Shown: piece after piece, positions 1-9,481 of the stretch
Numbering within the stretch: position 1 is the stretch's first letter
How the letters are laid out: the number at the start of each line of letters is the position of its first letter
NCBI RefSeq assembly: GCF_036017915.1
Contig: NZ_CP107929.1
Location: 4,406,001 to 4,470,000, forward strand
Direction: 5' to 3'
DNA from: Micromonospora sp. NBC_00421
GTDB lineage: Bacteria > Actinomycetota > Actinomycetes > Mycobacteriales > Micromonosporaceae
DNA length: 64,000 nucleotides
The notes under the pieces: generated by a model
The model's input: the letters and a program-made list of their open reading frames with translations, nothing else
What the model was told of the DNA's origin: nothing
Database searches by the model: none
Translations under genes and position numbers: made by a program

Positions 1-598
1 GGTCGGGCTTGGGCATCAGCTGGTTCGCCTTGACCAACGCGATCTCGGCGAGGCCGCCGAAGTTGGTCTCGAAGCCCCAGATCCGCTGCTCCGGGTCGAG
101 CATGGTGTCGCCGTGGCCATCGGCGGACTCCAGCTCGACCGAGAGGCAGTGCGCCACGACCTCGTCACCCGGCCGCCAGCGGTTGACACCGGGTCCGACC
201 CGCAGCACCACGCCGGCCAGGTCCGAACCGAGGATGTGGTACGGCAGGTCGTGCCGCCGGGTCAGCTCGGAGAGCCGACCGTAGCGCTCCAGGAACCCGA
301 AGGTGGGCAACGGCTCGAACAGCGCCGACCAGACCGTGTTGTAGTTGACCGAACTGGCCAGGACCGCGACGAGGGCCTCCCCGGGGCCCAGCTCGGGGAC
401 CGGCACCTCCTCGGTGTGCAACGACTTGCGCGGGTCCTTCTCCCGGCGGGGAAGGCCCACGAACATCTCCGTCTCGTCCTTGTGCACCGTCACGGCCCGG
501 AAGGAGGCGGGCAGCGGCAGGGCCGCCACCTCCCGCGCGCCGGACTCCTGGGCGAGGATCACGTCGAGTACGTGGTTCAGCTCGGGCGTGTCTGGCAT
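1..598 (-). CDS. ccr: Crotonyl-CoA carboxylase/reductase, N-terminal part (cut by window start)
   Basis: The first 199 residues of crotonyl-CoA carboxylase/reductase, which reductively carboxylates crotonyl-CoA with NADPH and CO2 to (2S)-ethylmalonyl-CoA. Visible family signatures are SSVNYNTVWSALFEP, ERYGRLSELT, LGSDLAGVVLRVGPGVN, LSVELESADGHGDTMLDPEQ and RIWGFETNFGGLAEIAL, all from the zinc-less MDR-type catalytic domain. The NADPH-binding and C-terminal parts lie beyond base 1. ATG at 598 is preceded by GGAGGA about five bases upstream. It is the last visible gene of the minus-strand run, 54 bases after the sugar N-methyltransferase, the same position ccr has in the tylosin cluster. The role inferred here is to supply the extender for PKS module 5, whose AT has the ethylmalonyl-type TAGH motif. 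Family identification is very secure. Confidence 0.95.
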   Translation of the reverse strand, partial: MPDTPELNHVLDVILAQESGAREVAALPLPASFRAVTVHKDETEMFVGLPRREKDPRKSLHTEEVPVPELGPGEALVAVLASSVNYNTVWSALFEPLPTFGFLERYGRLSELTRRHDLPYHILGSDLAGVVLRVGPGVNRWRPGDEVVAHCLSVELESADGHGDTMLDPEQRIWGFETNFGGLAEIALVKANQLMPKPD

Positions 599-652
599 CT
601 GTTCCTCCAGCGGGTCGGTGGTGCGGGTCAGGGGCGCACCGGGAACGGGTCG

Positions 653-1375
653 TCAGGGGTGGACGCCGACGAACAGGCCACGGCCGGACGGGCCGGGCGT
701 CAGGTACTCCGTCGTGAAACCCGCCCGGGCGAAGGCACGTTCGTAGTCGGACCGTTCGAAAAGGGTGATCAGGTGGCTCTCGTCGAAGTGCCGGACTCCC
801 CCGCCGGGGCTGGCCACGAGGTAGTGCACGGTGATCCGGGTCGCGCCGCCCTCGCGTACCGAGTGGGAGACCCGGGAGATGGTGCGGCCGTCGACCTCCA
901 CCAGGCTCGCGCCCACGTACCCGGGGGTGAAGGTCTCCGGGAACCACCACGGCTCGACGATCGCCACCCCTCCGGGGGACAGGTGCGCGGCGAACCGGGC
1001 CAGGGTCGCGTCCAGCTCGGTCGTGGTGGCCAGGTGCCCCACCGAGCTGAACATGCAGGTGATGACGTCGTAGCGGTGCCCCAGGTCGAACGTCCGCATG
1101 TCGCCGAGGTGCAGGGCCGCCCCGGGGTTCCGCTGCTGGGCGATGCTCAGCATGTCCGGGGCCAGCTCGATGCCGCCCACGTCGTCGAAGAGGCCGGCCA
1201 GGTGCCGTAGGTGCAGCCCCGTGCCGCACGCCACGTCCAGCAGCGTCCGGGCGTGCGGCCGGCGGGACCGGGCCAACGCCTCCAGCTCCGCCGCCTCCGC
1301 CGCGTAGTCCTTGCCCTTGCCCTGGTAGATCAGGTCGTAGACCTCGGCGATGGCGTCCGCGTACATCATGGACAT
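653..1375 (-). CDS. dTDP-amino-sugar N,N-dimethyltransferase (DesVI/TylM1 type)
   Basis: A 240-residue SAM-dependent methyltransferase of the DesVI/TylM1/EryCVI family, which dimethylates the 3-amino group of the dTDP-hexose before transfer to the macrolactone. The SAM-binding motif I (LLDVACGTG, about residues 45-53) and the acidic GIELAPDML segment are present, and length matches the family. Its ATG shares one base with the stop codon of the glycosyltransferase gene (TGATG at 1377-1373), so the two are probably translationally coupled. Nearby in-frame ATGs at 1369 and 1366 are alternative starts. Together with the preceding two genes it reproduces the tylM3-M2-M1 / desVIII-VII-VI order. Whether the sugar is desosamine (TDP-3-amino-3,4,6-trideoxyglucose) or mycaminose cannot be told from this protein. 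Confidence 0.93.
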   Translation of the reverse strand: MSMMYADAIAEVYDLIYQGKGKDYAAEAAELEALARSRRPHARTLLDVACGTGLHLRHLAGLFDDVGGIELAPDMLSIAQQRNPGAALHLGDMRTFDLGHRYDVITCMFSSVGHLATTTELDATLARFAAHLSPGGVAIVEPWWFPETFTPGYVGASLVEVDGRTISRVSHSVREGGATRITVHYLVASPGGGVRHFDESHLITLFERSDYERAFARAGFTTEYLTPGPSGRGLFVGVHP

Positions 1376-2685
1376 CAGTCCTTTCGGGGGTGGTCGGTGG
1401 CGGCGCCGGCCGACCGGCCGGACCGGTCGTCGGCGACGAGGCGTTCCAGGATGCGGACGACCTCGGCCGGCGAAGGCTCGGCGCGCAGCTCGTCGCGCTG
1501 GCGGCGGGCCGCGGCGGCGATCGACGGGTCGTCGAGGATGCGGGCGACCGCCGCCCGCAGGGTCGGGGCGTCGAGCTGCTCCGGCGGGATCGAGATCCCC
1601 GCGCCGAGCCGCTCGGCCTGCTGTGCCTTGAGCGGGGCGTCCCAGAGCGACGCGATCATGATCTGCGGTACGCCGTAGAGCATGGCCGTCGACCAGGTGC
1701 CCGCCCCGCCGTGGTGGATGATCGCGACACAGGTCGGCAGCAGCACGTCCAGCGGCACGAAATCACACACCCGGACGTTGTCCGGCAGGTCGCCCAGGTC
1801 CTCGCGCTGGGCGTCGCTGAGCGTCGCGACGACCTCGACGTCCAGGTCACCGAGGGCACCGAGCAGTTCCTGGAAGGAGACCACGTCCCTGCCGTACGTC
1901 TCCCGGGCCGACACGCCGAGGGTCAGGCAGACCCGCGGCCGGTCGGCCTTGGCCACCCACTCCGGCACCACGGACGGGCTGTTGTACGGCGTGTACCGCA
2001 TGGCCACCCGGCGCCCCGGTGCGGGGAGACGGGTGCTCTCGGCGGTGGGATCGATGGTCCACCCGCCGGTGACCAGGGTCTCCACCTCGTCGTCGCCGAG
2101 CTGGCAGCCGTACCGGTGCAGGGTGCAGCGCAACCACTCGGCCATCGGGTCCTCGCGCTGCTCGACCGGCCGGCGCGCCAGGCTCTCGGTGAACAGCCGC
2201 CGGGCGTTGCCGACCACGTCCGGCCCCCAGAGCAGCCGGGCGTGCGTCGCACCGACGACCCGCGCCGCGACCGGCCCGGAGTAGGTGAAAGGTTCCCAGA
2301 TCACCAGGTCGGGCTGCCAGGACCGGGCCAGGGCGACCGTGTCGTCCATCGTGGAGTCGCCGTTGAGCGGCGCGAAGCACAGCGCGGTGAGCATGGTCTG
2401 CTGCCCGAGCAGGTACTCCGGGGTCAGCACCTCGGGGCGGGTCTCGGTGAAGTCCAGTCCCCGCTGGTAGGGCATCAGGTCGCCGCCGACCTCGGTGAGC
2501 AGGTCGATGATCGCCTGGTCGTCGCCGACCGGCACCGCGGTCAGCCCCGACCGCACGATGGTGTCGGTGAGCGAGGGCTGACTGGCCACCCGTACCTCGT
2601 GACCGGCCGCGCGCAGCGCCCAGGCCAACGGCACCAGGCTGTAGTAGTGGGTGTTGTGCGCGAAGCACGTGATCAGGACGCGCAT
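1375..2685 (-). CDS. Macrolide glycosyltransferase (DesVII/TylM2 type)
   Basis: A 436-residue GT-B (GT1 family) glycosyltransferase closely resembling DesVII/TylM2/EryCIII, which transfers the dimethylamino sugar to the C5 hydroxyl of the macrolactone. Family signatures: N-terminal MRVLITCFAHNTHYYSLVPL, LLWGPDV near residue 170, CLTLGVSARE near 265, and the nucleotide-sugar binding HHGGAGT motif near 335. ATG at 2685 is chosen because GGAGG lies seven bases upstream and the protein then starts like its relatives; the same frame stays open far upstream, but that stretch is antisense-like shadow. The start overlaps the end of the helper gene by 13 bases. These enzymes are normally inactive without a DesVIII-type partner, which the adjacent gene supplies. 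Confidence 0.95.
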   Translation of the reverse strand: MRVLITCFAHNTHYYSLVPLAWALRAAGHEVRVASQPSLTDTIVRSGLTAVPVGDDQAIIDLLTEVGGDLMPYQRGLDFTETRPEVLTPEYLLGQQTMLTALCFAPLNGDSTMDDTVALARSWQPDLVIWEPFTYSGPVAARVVGATHARLLWGPDVVGNARRLFTESLARRPVEQREDPMAEWLRCTLHRYGCQLGDDEVETLVTGGWTIDPTAESTRLPAPGRRVAMRYTPYNSPSVVPEWVAKADRPRVCLTLGVSARETYGRDVVSFQELLGALGDLDVEVVATLSDAQREDLGDLPDNVRVCDFVPLDVLLPTCVAIIHHGGAGTWSTAMLYGVPQIMIASLWDAPLKAQQAERLGAGISIPPEQLDAPTLRAAVARILDDPSIAAAARRQRDELRAEPSPAEVVRILERLVADDRSGRSAGAATDHPRKD

Positions 2686-4007
2686 CGGATCGCCTCCTCC
2701 GGCGCCTGGCGGTCGTCGGACCGGTGGCCGCCGTTCCCGGTGCGGGCGACCGGGAAGCGGGCGTGGCCGAGCAGGACGGGTGAGCGTCGCCACCGCACGC
2801 CACCGGACGACTGCCGCAGCGTGGGGAGCGCCTCGGCGAGGGTCCGCAGGGCAGTCGTGACGACGAGCCTGATCAGCGGCCCGGCATTGGCAAGCTGCGG
2901 CAGCCCCACCACGTCGCGGTCCGGCGAGCCCGACCCGCCGGGGTCGAACCCGTCCCGGTGCGGGGCGGTCGCCGTCTGCGGTCCCCGGTTCGCCATGGCC
3001 ACCAGCACGACCAGGTGGCTGTCCGCCGGGAGGAACTGCCCGCCGAGGGTGACGTCCCGCTGCACGACGCGGCTCTCCAGGCGCACCGGCGGAAAACAGC
3101 GCAGGGTCTCCTCGACGACGGCGGCGGACCGGTCCGGGTCGCCGCGGAGCAGGGCCCACTGCCCGGGGCGGTCCAGCAGCGCCCGGACCGCGTTGCAGAG
3201 CAGGGTGGTCGCCGGTTCGGCCGCGCCGACCGCCAGCGCGAGCGCGGCGGCCGTCCGGTCGTCGGTCGGCAGCGCCACCCCGGAGCCGGCCGGGTACGGG
3301 GACGGCGGTTCGGCCCCGACCGGGGACCGGGTAGGCGGCGGGGGCGGCACCTCGCCCAGCAGGTCGGTCAGCTCGGCGGTGGCGGCGACGACGGTGAGGG
3401 CGTTCGCCACGGTCTGCGGGCACAGCCGGCTGTCCAGCGTACGGCCGGCGGCGGTGAGCGCCCCCTCGAAGCGGTCCCGCCGCCCGGCGGGCACCTCCAG
3501 CAGGTCGGCCAACACCGAGGCGACCAGCCGCCGGGCGAGCACGGCGAGGTCGAACCGCTCCCCGAGCCCGTCGAGCAGGGCGGCTGTGGTCTTCTCGACC
3601 CGGGCACGCACCCCCGCGGCGTCGGCGCGCAGGACCGGCCCGCCGAACCCGGCCAGCGCGTCCAGCCGCCGCCGGGCCTCCGGCCCGTGGTCCAGAGCCG
3701 TACCGGCCAGTGGCAGGTCCCGCTCGCCGGGCCGCTGCCCGGCGCGGGTCAGCCAGCCGAACCGGTCGTCGGTCAACACCTCCCGGGCCACCGTGGCGTC
3801 CCCGGTCACCCAGGTGTCCAACTGCTCGCTGCGGAACAGCGGCTGGGCGGCCACCCGCTGCTCGTACGGGGTCGGGTCGTCGGTCTCCGCGCGCAGGATC
3901 AGTGCGTACGGGTCGCCGTGGTTGCCGGCGAACCACTGCGCGGCGCGGGTCAGTTGCAGCCGGCGGGCCCAGGTCGCGGGATCCCCGTCGGGCGGGACTG
4001 TGGTCAT
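2673..4007 (-). CDS. P450-like glycosyltransferase activator (DesVIII/TylM3 type)
   Basis: A 444-residue cytochrome P450 homologue that has lost haem binding. The K-helix ExxR (EETLRCFPP) and the following LESR region remain, but the FGxGxHxCxG haem loop is absent; the corresponding region reads DVVGLPQLANAGPL without a cysteine. This is the hallmark of DesVIII, TylM3 and EryCII, which stabilise and activate the partner glycosyltransferase. The start at 4007 has AGGAGA about seven bases upstream. The gene begins 55 bases after the PKS thioesterase stop and overlaps the glycosyltransferase start, in keeping with stoichiometric co-expression. A proline-rich insert (GEVPPPPPTRSP, about residue 220) interrupts the middle of the fold and may be disordered. 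Confidence 0.93.
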   Translation of the reverse strand: MTTVPPDGDPATWARRLQLTRAAQWFAGNHGDPYALILRAETDDPTPYEQRVAAQPLFRSEQLDTWVTGDATVAREVLTDDRFGWLTRAGQRPGERDLPLAGTALDHGPEARRRLDALAGFGGPVLRADAAGVRARVEKTTAALLDGLGERFDLAVLARRLVASVLADLLEVPAGRRDRFEGALTAAGRTLDSRLCPQTVANALTVVAATAELTDLLGEVPPPPPTRSPVGAEPPSPYPAGSGVALPTDDRTAAALALAVGAAEPATTLLCNAVRALLDRPGQWALLRGDPDRSAAVVEETLRCFPPVRLESRVVQRDVTLGGQFLPADSHLVVLVAMANRGPQTATAPHRDGFDPGGSGSPDRDVVGLPQLANAGPLIRLVVTTALRTLAEALPTLRQSSGGVRWRRSPVLLGHARFPVARTGNGGHRSDDRQAPEEAIRCAS

Positions 4008-4062
4008 GCGTTCTCTCCTGCTGTCGTCGGGTTCGCCGGGACGGACGGAACCGGTGTACGGG

Positions 4063-7000
4063 TCACGGAACGCGGGGCGGACACACCTCGTCGAGCCACT
4101 TGTGCACGGTCGCGGCGGTGGCGGGGGCGTGCTCGGTCATCATCGAGAAATGGGTGCCGGGCACCTCGGCGCTGGTGTGCGCGCCGTCGAAGCGCGACCG
4201 CCAGTCCTGCCGGGGGTCCGGCCAGGCACCCACCGGCTCACCGGCGTACAGGTGCAGCACGGGTGCCCGGGTCGGCCGGGGCGCCCAGTCCAGGAGCAGC
4301 CGGTGGTACGCGCCCATCGCGGTCAGCCGTGTGTCGTCGACCGGGACGACGGAACGCTCGGCGACCCAGGCCAGCATCTCCTCGCGCCATACCCCCATCG
4401 CCCCCGGTGCGGCGGGCGTGTAGATGTCCATCAGCACCAGCGCGTCGGGGCCGGCGCCCCGCGCCTCCAGGCGCAACGCCAGCGCGTGCGCCAGGTTCGC
4501 CCCGGCCGAGTGGCCGACCAGGACGAAGGGCTTCCCGGCGCGGTGGGCCAGGACGGCGTCGGCCTGGACGTCGAGCAGCACGTCGAGGCCGGCGGGCAGC
4601 GGCTCGCCGGGCAGGAAGCCTGGCTGCGGAAGGACTGCGACGTCCCGGAGATCGGCCAACGCGGCGGCGAACGCCGTGAACTCCCGGGGACCGGACGCCG
4701 CAGCCGTGCCCGCGCAGCAGATCAGCGGGGGACCACCCGCCCCGGTGCCGAGCGGGACGAGGCCCGGTGGCTCGACCAGTTCGTCGGCAGACCGGAACAC
4801 CGGCCGGAAGGTGGCGACGGTGCCGAGAACCTCCACCGCCTCGGCGGCGCGCCCCGTGCCGACGGCCCCCCGGTACATCTCGACCAGGGCGCTTGCCGCA
4901 GCCGGCACGGGTGGCCCGCCCGGCGCGTCGGCGAGCAGGCCGTGCAGGTGCGCCGCGAGCGCCCCGGGGGTGCCGTGGTCGAACAGGACCGGGGCCGGGA
5001 GGCTCAGGCCGGTGGCCTCACCGAGCCGGCGGCGCAGTTGGACGGCGGCGAGCGAGTCGAAGCCGAGGGCGGGAAACTCCGCGTCGGCCGGTACGTCGTC
5101 GATCCCGTCGTATCCCAGCACACCGGCGGTCTCGGCGCGGACCAGCGCCAGCAGTCCGGCGCGGTCGGTGGCCACGGTGGCCGGTCGGGGAGCGGGCGGC
5201 TGCCCCCGGTGCGCCGGGCCGGCCGGATCGCCGCCCCCGGTCGGCAGCTCGGCGAGCAGCGGGGCGGGACGCGCGGCGGCGAAGCCGGCCGCGAACCGGG
5301 CCCACTCCGTGTCGGAGACCGTCACCCCGGTCTCGTCGGCGTCCAGGATCTGCCCGAGGGCGGCGAGGGCCGCCGCCGGGGACATCGCCCGGACGCCCCG
5401 ACGGCGCAGGTACTCCTCCCCCGCGCCCGCTCCCATGCCGGGCCCGCCCCAGACCCCCCAGGCGACGGAGGTCGCCGGCAGCCCTGCGGCGCGACGGCAC
5501 TCGGCGAGCGCGTCGAGTGCGGCGTTGGCCGCCGCGTACGCGCACTGCCCGCCGCTGCCCCACACCCCGGCGGCGGAGGCGAAGGTGACGAAGGCGTCCA
5601 GGTCGCCGGCGAGTTCGTGCAGGTTCACCGCCCCGGCGACCTTGCCCGCGCAGACCTGCGCGAACAGCTCCGGAGAGGTCTCGCGGAGCGGCGACACCTG
5701 GGGCACGCCCGCCGCGTGGAACACGGCGGTGAGCGGCACGGCGGAGGGGATCCCGGCGAGCAGGTCGGCGACGGCCGCCCGGTCGGCGACGTCGCAGGCG
5801 GCCACGGTCACCTCGGCACCGAGCGCGACCAGCTCCGCCCGCAGGGCGGCGACCCCGGGGGCGTCCCCGCCCCGGCGGCTGGTCAGCACGAGGTGCCTGG
5901 CGCCGTTGCGTGCCAGCCAGCGGGCCGTGTGCGCGCCGAGTGCGCCCGTACCACCGGTCACCAGGACCGTGCCGCGTGGGCGCCAGGCCCGCACGGCCCG
6001 AGGCGTGGGCGCGGGCACCAGCCGCCGGGCGTACCCGACCGCACCGCGGACCGCGACCTGGTCCTCCGGGCCGCGGAGCGCGTGCCGCAGCAGGTCCCAG
6101 TCCCGGTCGTCCGGGTCGACCGGCAGGTCCACCAGGCCACCCCAGGACCGGGGAAGTTCGAGCGCGGCCACCCGGCCGAAGCCCCACAACTGGGCTCCGG
6201 CGACAGAGGGGGACTCGTCGGGCGTCACGGCGACCGCCCCCCGGGTCACGCACCACAGCCGCGCGGAGGTCCCCAGGTCGGTCAGGGTCCGGGCGAGGGC
6301 CAGGGTGGCCAGCACCCCGCCGGGCACCGGGGCGGACCGGGGGGACACCCGGTCGTCGAGGCCCAGCAGGCAGAGCACCCCGTCCGGCCCGCCACCTGCG
6401 TCGGCGGCCCCGGTCAGCAGGGCGGCGAGGGTGTCCCGGTCCGCGTCGGCGGCGTCGACCGTCAGCCGGGTGACCGTGGCCCCACCCCGACGCAGGGTCC
6501 GCTCGGCGGCGTCGGCGAGCGACGCGACGCCGTCGTGGGCGGGGACCACCAGCAACCACGCCCCGGCCACCGTCCCCGGCCCGGCCCCGACCGCCGCTTC
6601 GGCTCCGCTCCCCGCCGCCGGCCCGGTCCCGGCCACGGTCGGCAGCAGCCGCCAGGCGATCCGGTACCGCCAGGCGTCGGCGGGGCGGGCCGACGGCGGG
6701 CCCGGCGACAGCCAGAAGCGTCGGTGCTGGAAAGCGTACGTCGGCAGCTCGACCCGGCGTGCGCCGGTGCCCGCGAACACCCGGGACCAGTCCAGCTCCA
6801 CACCTGCGGCATAGGCAACGGCCAGGGCGGCCAGCAGGGTGGCGGGCTCCGGCCGGCCGGGCCGCAGCAACGGCGACAGCAGCACCTCCCCGGTGGGTCC
6901 GAGACACTCCTCGGCCAACGCGCACAGCACCCCGTCCGGGCCGAGGCCGACGAAGACGGTGGCCCCCCGGTCGCGGGCGGCCCGCACCCCGTCCCGGAAC

Positions 7001-9450
7001 CGGACGGGCCGGCGGACGTGCCGGACCCAGTACCCGGGGTCGCACAGCTCGTCGGCGGTGGCGAGCCGGCCCGTCACGTTCGACACCACCGGGATCGTCG
7101 GGGCGTGGTACGTGAGGCCCCGCGCCACCCGTCGGAACGGCTCCAGCATCGCGTCCATCCGCGGGGAGTGGAACGCGTGGCTGACGTTGAGCCGTCTCGT
7201 CCGGTGGCCCAGGTCGACGCACCGGGCAGCCACTGCCAGCACCGCCTCCTCGTCGCCGGACACCACGACCGCGCGTGGGCCGTTGACCGCCGCCACCGCG
7301 ACCCGGTCCCCGTCGAGCAGCGGCCCGACCTCCTCCTCGGCGGCCCCGATCGCCACCATCGCGCCGCCGGGCGGCAGCTCGCCCATCAGCCGGCCCCGTG
7401 CCGCGACCAGCTCGCACGCGTCGTCCACGTCGAGTACGCCGGCCACGTGCGCGGCCGCCAGTTCGCCCACCGAGTGGCCGAGCAGCACGTCGGGTCGGAC
7501 CCCCCAGCCGTGGACCAGTCGGAACAGCGCCACCTCGACGGCGAAGAGGGCGGCCTGCGCGTACCGGGTGCCGTCGAGCAGCCGCGCGTCGTCCGATCCC
7601 GGCTCGGCGAAGAGCACCCGCAGCAGCGGACGGTCGAGGTGCCGGTCCAGCCGGGCGGCGAGCTGCTCCAGGGCGTCGGCGAAGGCGGGAAAGGCCCCGT
7701 ACAGTTCACCCGCCATCCCGACGTGCTGGCCGCCCTGCCCGGCGAAGAGGAACGCGGTCGCGCGGTCGCGACGCGCGGTGCCCCGGACCACGCCCGCCGC
7801 CGGCCCGCCGGCGGCCAGCGCGTCGACGGCGCCGAGCAGGCCGTCGCGGTCGGCGGCCACCAGCACCGCCCGGTGCTCCAGGGCGGCCCTGGTGGTGGCC
7901 AGGGAGAACCCCACGTCCAGCGGGTCCACGTCGGGGTGCGCCGCGAGGTGCGTGCGCAACCGGCCCGCCTGGGCGCGCAGCGCCGCGTCGGTACGGCCGG
8001 AGAGCACCCACGGCACCAGCGGCAGGCTCCTCGTGGGGGACTCCGGGTCGACCGGGGCCGGTGGTGGTTGCTCGACGATCACGTGCGCGTTGGTGCCGCT
8101 CACCCCGAACGCGGAGATCCCGGCCCGGCGGGGCGCTCCGGGCGTCGACGGCCAGGGCACCGCCCCGGTCGCCACCCGGACGACACCGGCGGACCAGTCG
8201 ACAAGCGGGGTCGGGACGTCGGCGTGCAGGGTAGGCGGGACCGTACCGGCCCGCATCGCGAGGAGCATCTTGATCAGGCCGCCGACACCGGCCGCCGCCT
8301 GGGCGTGCCCGATGTTCGACTTCAGCGAGCCGAGCCAGAGCGGCCGGTCCGGGCTGCGGTCGGCGCCGTAGGTGGCGATCAACGCCTGTGCCTCGATCGG
8401 ATCGCCGAGCCGGGTGCCCGTGCCGTGCGCCTCGACCGCGTCGATCTGGTCGGCACCGAGCCGGGCGTCGGTCAGCGCCTGCCGGATGACCCGCTGTTGG
8501 GCGGGGCCGCTCGGGGCGGTCAGCCCGTTGCTGGCCCCATCCTGGTTGACGGCCGAACCCCGGATCACGCCCCGCACCCAGCGGCCGTCGCGGACCGCGT
8601 CGGAGAGCCGTTGCAGGACCAGCACGCCGACGCCCTCCGCCCAACCGGTGCCGTCCGCGCCCGCCCCGAACGCCCGGCAGCGACCGTCCGCCGCGAGCCC
8701 CCGCTGCCGGGAGAACTCCACGAACGCCGCCGGGTCCGGCATCACGGCGACCCCACCGGCCAACGCGAGCCCGCACTCGCCCCGGCGTAGCGCCTGCACC
8801 GCGAGGTGCACCGCCACCAGGGAGGACGAGCAGGCCGTCTCGACGGTCAGGGCCGGCCCCTCCAACCCGAGCAGGTACGAGATCCGTCCGGACAGGACGG
8901 CGTCGGCGCTGCCGGTCAGCCGGAAGCCCGCCGAGCCCTCCGGCACCTGACCGGCGTCGGCCGCGTACCCCTGGTGGGCCGCACCGACGTACACCCCGGT
9001 ACGGGAACCGCGCAGGCTGTACGGGTCGGTACCGGACCGCTCCACCGCCTCCCAGGACACCTCCAGGAGCAGCCGCTGCTGGGGATCCATCACCATCGCC
9101 TCGTGCGGCGAGATCCCGAAGAACGCGGCGTCGAAGTCCCCCGCCCCGGCCAGGAACCCGCCCTCGCGGCAGTAGGTGGTGTTCCGCGACTCGGGATCCG
9201 GGTCGTACACGGCGTCCACGTCCCACCCGCGGTCGACGGGGAAGTCCCCGATCGCGTCCGTACCCGCCTCGACCAGTCGCCACAGGTCCTCCGGCGAGGA
9301 CACCCCGCCGGGGTAACGACAGGCCATGCCGACGACGGCGACCGGCTCGTGCAGGGCGGCGAGCAGCTCGTGGTGCTGTCGACGCAGCCGCTCCGTCTCC
9401 TTGACCGAGACACGCAGCGCCTCGATCGCCTTGTCGGGGGGCATGACCAT
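4063..9450 (-). CDS. Polyketide synthase, module 7 + thioesterase (TylGV-like)
   Basis: A 1795-residue final PKS protein. Order: short N-terminal docking helix; KS about residues 37-458 with the TACSSS cysteine; AT about 568-870 with GHSVG and HAFH, the malonyl-CoA signature; KR about 1158-1350 with an intact GGTGALG NADPH loop and YAAAN, lacking the LDD motif (A-type); ACP about 1450-1510 (LGFDS); TE from about 1575 with GHSAG. There is no DH, so a C3 hydroxyl should survive, as in tylactone and unlike mycinamicin, whose module 7 has a DH. The TE would release and cyclise the 16-membered lactone. The start MVMP at 9450 has AAGGAG seven bases upstream; the second ATG at 9444 is an alternative. 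It lies 31 bases after the module 6 gene. Confidence 0.95.
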   Translation of the reverse strand: MVMPPDKAIEALRVSVKETERLRRQHHELLAALHEPVAVVGMACRYPGGVSSPEDLWRLVEAGTDAIGDFPVDRGWDVDAVYDPDPESRNTTYCREGGFLAGAGDFDAAFFGISPHEAMVMDPQQRLLLEVSWEAVERSGTDPYSLRGSRTGVYVGAAHQGYAADAGQVPEGSAGFRLTGSADAVLSGRISYLLGLEGPALTVETACSSSLVAVHLAVQALRRGECGLALAGGVAVMPDPAAFVEFSRQRGLAADGRCRAFGAGADGTGWAEGVGVLVLQRLSDAVRDGRWVRGVIRGSAVNQDGASNGLTAPSGPAQQRVIRQALTDARLGADQIDAVEAHGTGTRLGDPIEAQALIATYGADRSPDRPLWLGSLKSNIGHAQAAAGVGGLIKMLLAMRAGTVPPTLHADVPTPLVDWSAGVVRVATGAVPWPSTPGAPRRAGISAFGVSGTNAHVIVEQPPPAPVDPESPTRSLPLVPWVLSGRTDAALRAQAGRLRTHLAAHPDVDPLDVGFSLATTRAALEHRAVLVAADRDGLLGAVDALAAGGPAAGVVRGTARRDRATAFLFAGQGGQHVGMAGELYGAFPAFADALEQLAARLDRHLDRPLLRVLFAEPGSDDARLLDGTRYAQAALFAVEVALFRLVHGWGVRPDVLLGHSVGELAAAHVAGVLDVDDACELVAARGRLMGELPPGGAMVAIGAAEEEVGPLLDGDRVAVAAVNGPRAVVVSGDEEAVLAVAARCVDLGHRTRRLNVSHAFHSPRMDAMLEPFRRVARGLTYHAPTIPVVSNVTGRLATADELCDPGYWVRHVRRPVRFRDGVRAARDRGATVFVGLGPDGVLCALAEECLGPTGEVLLSPLLRPGRPEPATLLAALAVAYAAGVELDWSRVFAGTGARRVELPTYAFQHRRFWLSPGPPSARPADAWRYRIAWRLLPTVAGTGPAAGSGAEAAVGAGPGTVAGAWLLVVPAHDGVASLADAAERTLRRGGATVTRLTVDAADADRDTLAALLTGAADAGGGPDGVLCLLGLDDRVSPRSAPVPGGVLATLALARTLTDLGTSARLWCVTRGAVAVTPDESPSVAGAQLWGFGRVAALELPRSWGGLVDLPVDPDDRDWDLLRHALRGPEDQVAVRGAVGYARRLVPAPTPRAVRAWRPRGTVLVTGGTGALGAHTARWLARNGARHLVLTSRRGGDAPGVAALRAELVALGAEVTVAACDVADRAAVADLLAGIPSAVPLTAVFHAAGVPQVSPLRETSPELFAQVCAGKVAGAVNLHELAGDLDAFVTFASAAGVWGSGGQCAYAAANAALDALAECRRAAGLPATSVAWGVWGGPGMGAGAGEEYLRRRGVRAMSPAAALAALGQILDADETGVTVSDTEWARFAAGFAAARPAPLLAELPTGGGDPAGPAHRGQPPAPRPATVATDRAGLLALVRAETAGVLGYDGIDDVPADAEFPALGFDSLAAVQLRRRLGEATGLSLPAPVLFDHGTPGALAAHLHGLLADAPGGPPVPAAASALVEMYRGAVGTGRAAEAVEVLGTVATFRPVFRSADELVEPPGLVPLGTGAGGPPLICCAGTAAASGPREFTAFAAALADLRDVAVLPQPGFLPGEPLPAGLDVLLDVQADAVLAHRAGKPFVLVGHSAGANLAHALALRLEARGAGPDALVLMDIYTPAAPGAMGVWREEMLAWVAERSVVPVDDTRLTAMGAYHRLLLDWAPRPTRAPVLHLYAGEPVGAWPDPRQDWRSRFDGAHTSAEVPGTHFSMMTEHAPATAATVHKWLDEVCPPRVP

Positions 9451-9481
9451 GGGCGGGCTCCTTGAGGGGAGGAAGAGCGGG

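Noticed and set aside
2673..4007. Functional cytochrome P450
   Set aside because: The haem-binding cysteine loop is absent; it is a DesVIII/TylM3-type activator.
1390..8790. Plus-strand open frame of about 2466 codons
   Set aside because: It is antisense to the glycosyltransferase, helper and PKS genes, lacks any recognisable domain and is rich in Arg, Gly and Pro, as expected for shadow frames in high-GC coding DNA.
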